This document shows, one piece after another, positions 63,838-64,000 of a stretch of DNA of 64,000 nt. The notes beneath the pieces are model-generated. The model saw only the letters and a program-made list of their open reading frames with translations. It did not search any database and was not told the origin of the DNA. The stretch lies in assembly GCA_030268105.1 (NCBI GenBank), contig BSDZ01000004.1:2529001-2593000 (forward strand), read 5' to 3'. Numbering within the stretch: position 1 is the first letter of the stretch; the number at the start of each line of letters is the position of its first letter. Position numbers and translations under genes: made by a program. Source of the DNA: Volvox africanus (Eukaryota > Chlorophyta > Chlorophyceae > Chlamydomonadales > Volvocaceae).

Positions 63838-64000
63838 CTGCGCATATACCAACACAGCACGATTAGACCTTGTAGGTTCAACAAACCGATCCCATTGGAA
63901 TCATTGCATATTTATTCCTCGAACACCCAAACAACACCAGACATTTGAACGACTGTCGATCAAAGCTTTTGGAATGTGCCTGAGGTTAATATGATGAAGT

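Noticed and set aside
1..64000. CRISPR arrays, tRNA or rRNA genes, bacterial operons with promoters
   Set aside because: None seen on either strand. The tandem repeats present are coding minisatellites or LTRs.

Overview
The window is nuclear DNA of a green alga, most likely a volvocine (Volvox/Pleodorina/Chlamydomonas-type) species. The evidence is GC-rich spliced genes with canonical GTGAGT donors, a very long (S)PPP-rich hydroxyproline-rich cell-wall gene, a TPR/ankyrin/MYND gene, a TGTAA poly(A)-type signal, and Copia plus chromodomain Ty3/gypsy (chromovirus) retrotransposons. The species cannot be fixed from sequence alone.

Left half (1-33,660) is a retrotransposon graveyard. It contains a nested stack that I resolve by LTR ends (TGTTGTA...TACAACA), target-site duplications (TSDs) and reading frames. 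An old Copia-type remnant (Y) holds a plus-strand chromovirus (X). X is broken by a minus-strand chromovirus (F), whose 5' LTR holds a ~10-kb AT-rich block of Rickettsiales-like DNA (854-10,844). That block is itself split by an intact Copia element with identical LTRs (1,468-6,210). To the right, a degenerate chromovirus D (12,527-25,261) contains a solo LTR (16,856-25,147, TSD ATTAG), which contains a nearly intact chromovirus A (17,487-24,958, TSD CGGGG). Another decayed chromovirus, E (26,153-31,831), is interrupted inside its integrase codons by a second, 1.08-kb AT-rich bacterial-type insert (27,574-28,657).

The bacterial block carries a RelA/SpoT fragment, an aas-type gene (MFS + PlsC acyltransferase + AMP-binding synthetase), an IS256/mutator-family transposase and a membrane protein. 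These pieces are joined by stretches made almost only of G and C. The Copia insertion into aas, and the bacterial insertion into a chromovirus, show in opposite directions that this DNA lives in the algal nuclear genome and is not contamination.

Right half (33,660-64,000) is ordinary host gene space: the 3' exons of a coiled-coil/membrane protein; a six-exon alpha/beta hydrolase (+); a multi-exon TPR-ankyrin-MYND gene and further exons of unknown type (-); a ~1,610-residue low-complexity Ser/Ala/His-rich protein (+); a hydroxyproline-rich glycoprotein gene with a C-terminal membrane anchor exon (-); and the last exon of an EF-hand protein (-). Intergenic stretches are otherwise featureless by eye.

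Recurring retroelement features worth attention are a 69-72-nt phase-1 intron conserved in four gag copies, an in-frame amber codon between gag and pol in three copies, and an LTR palindrome kept by compensatory changes.
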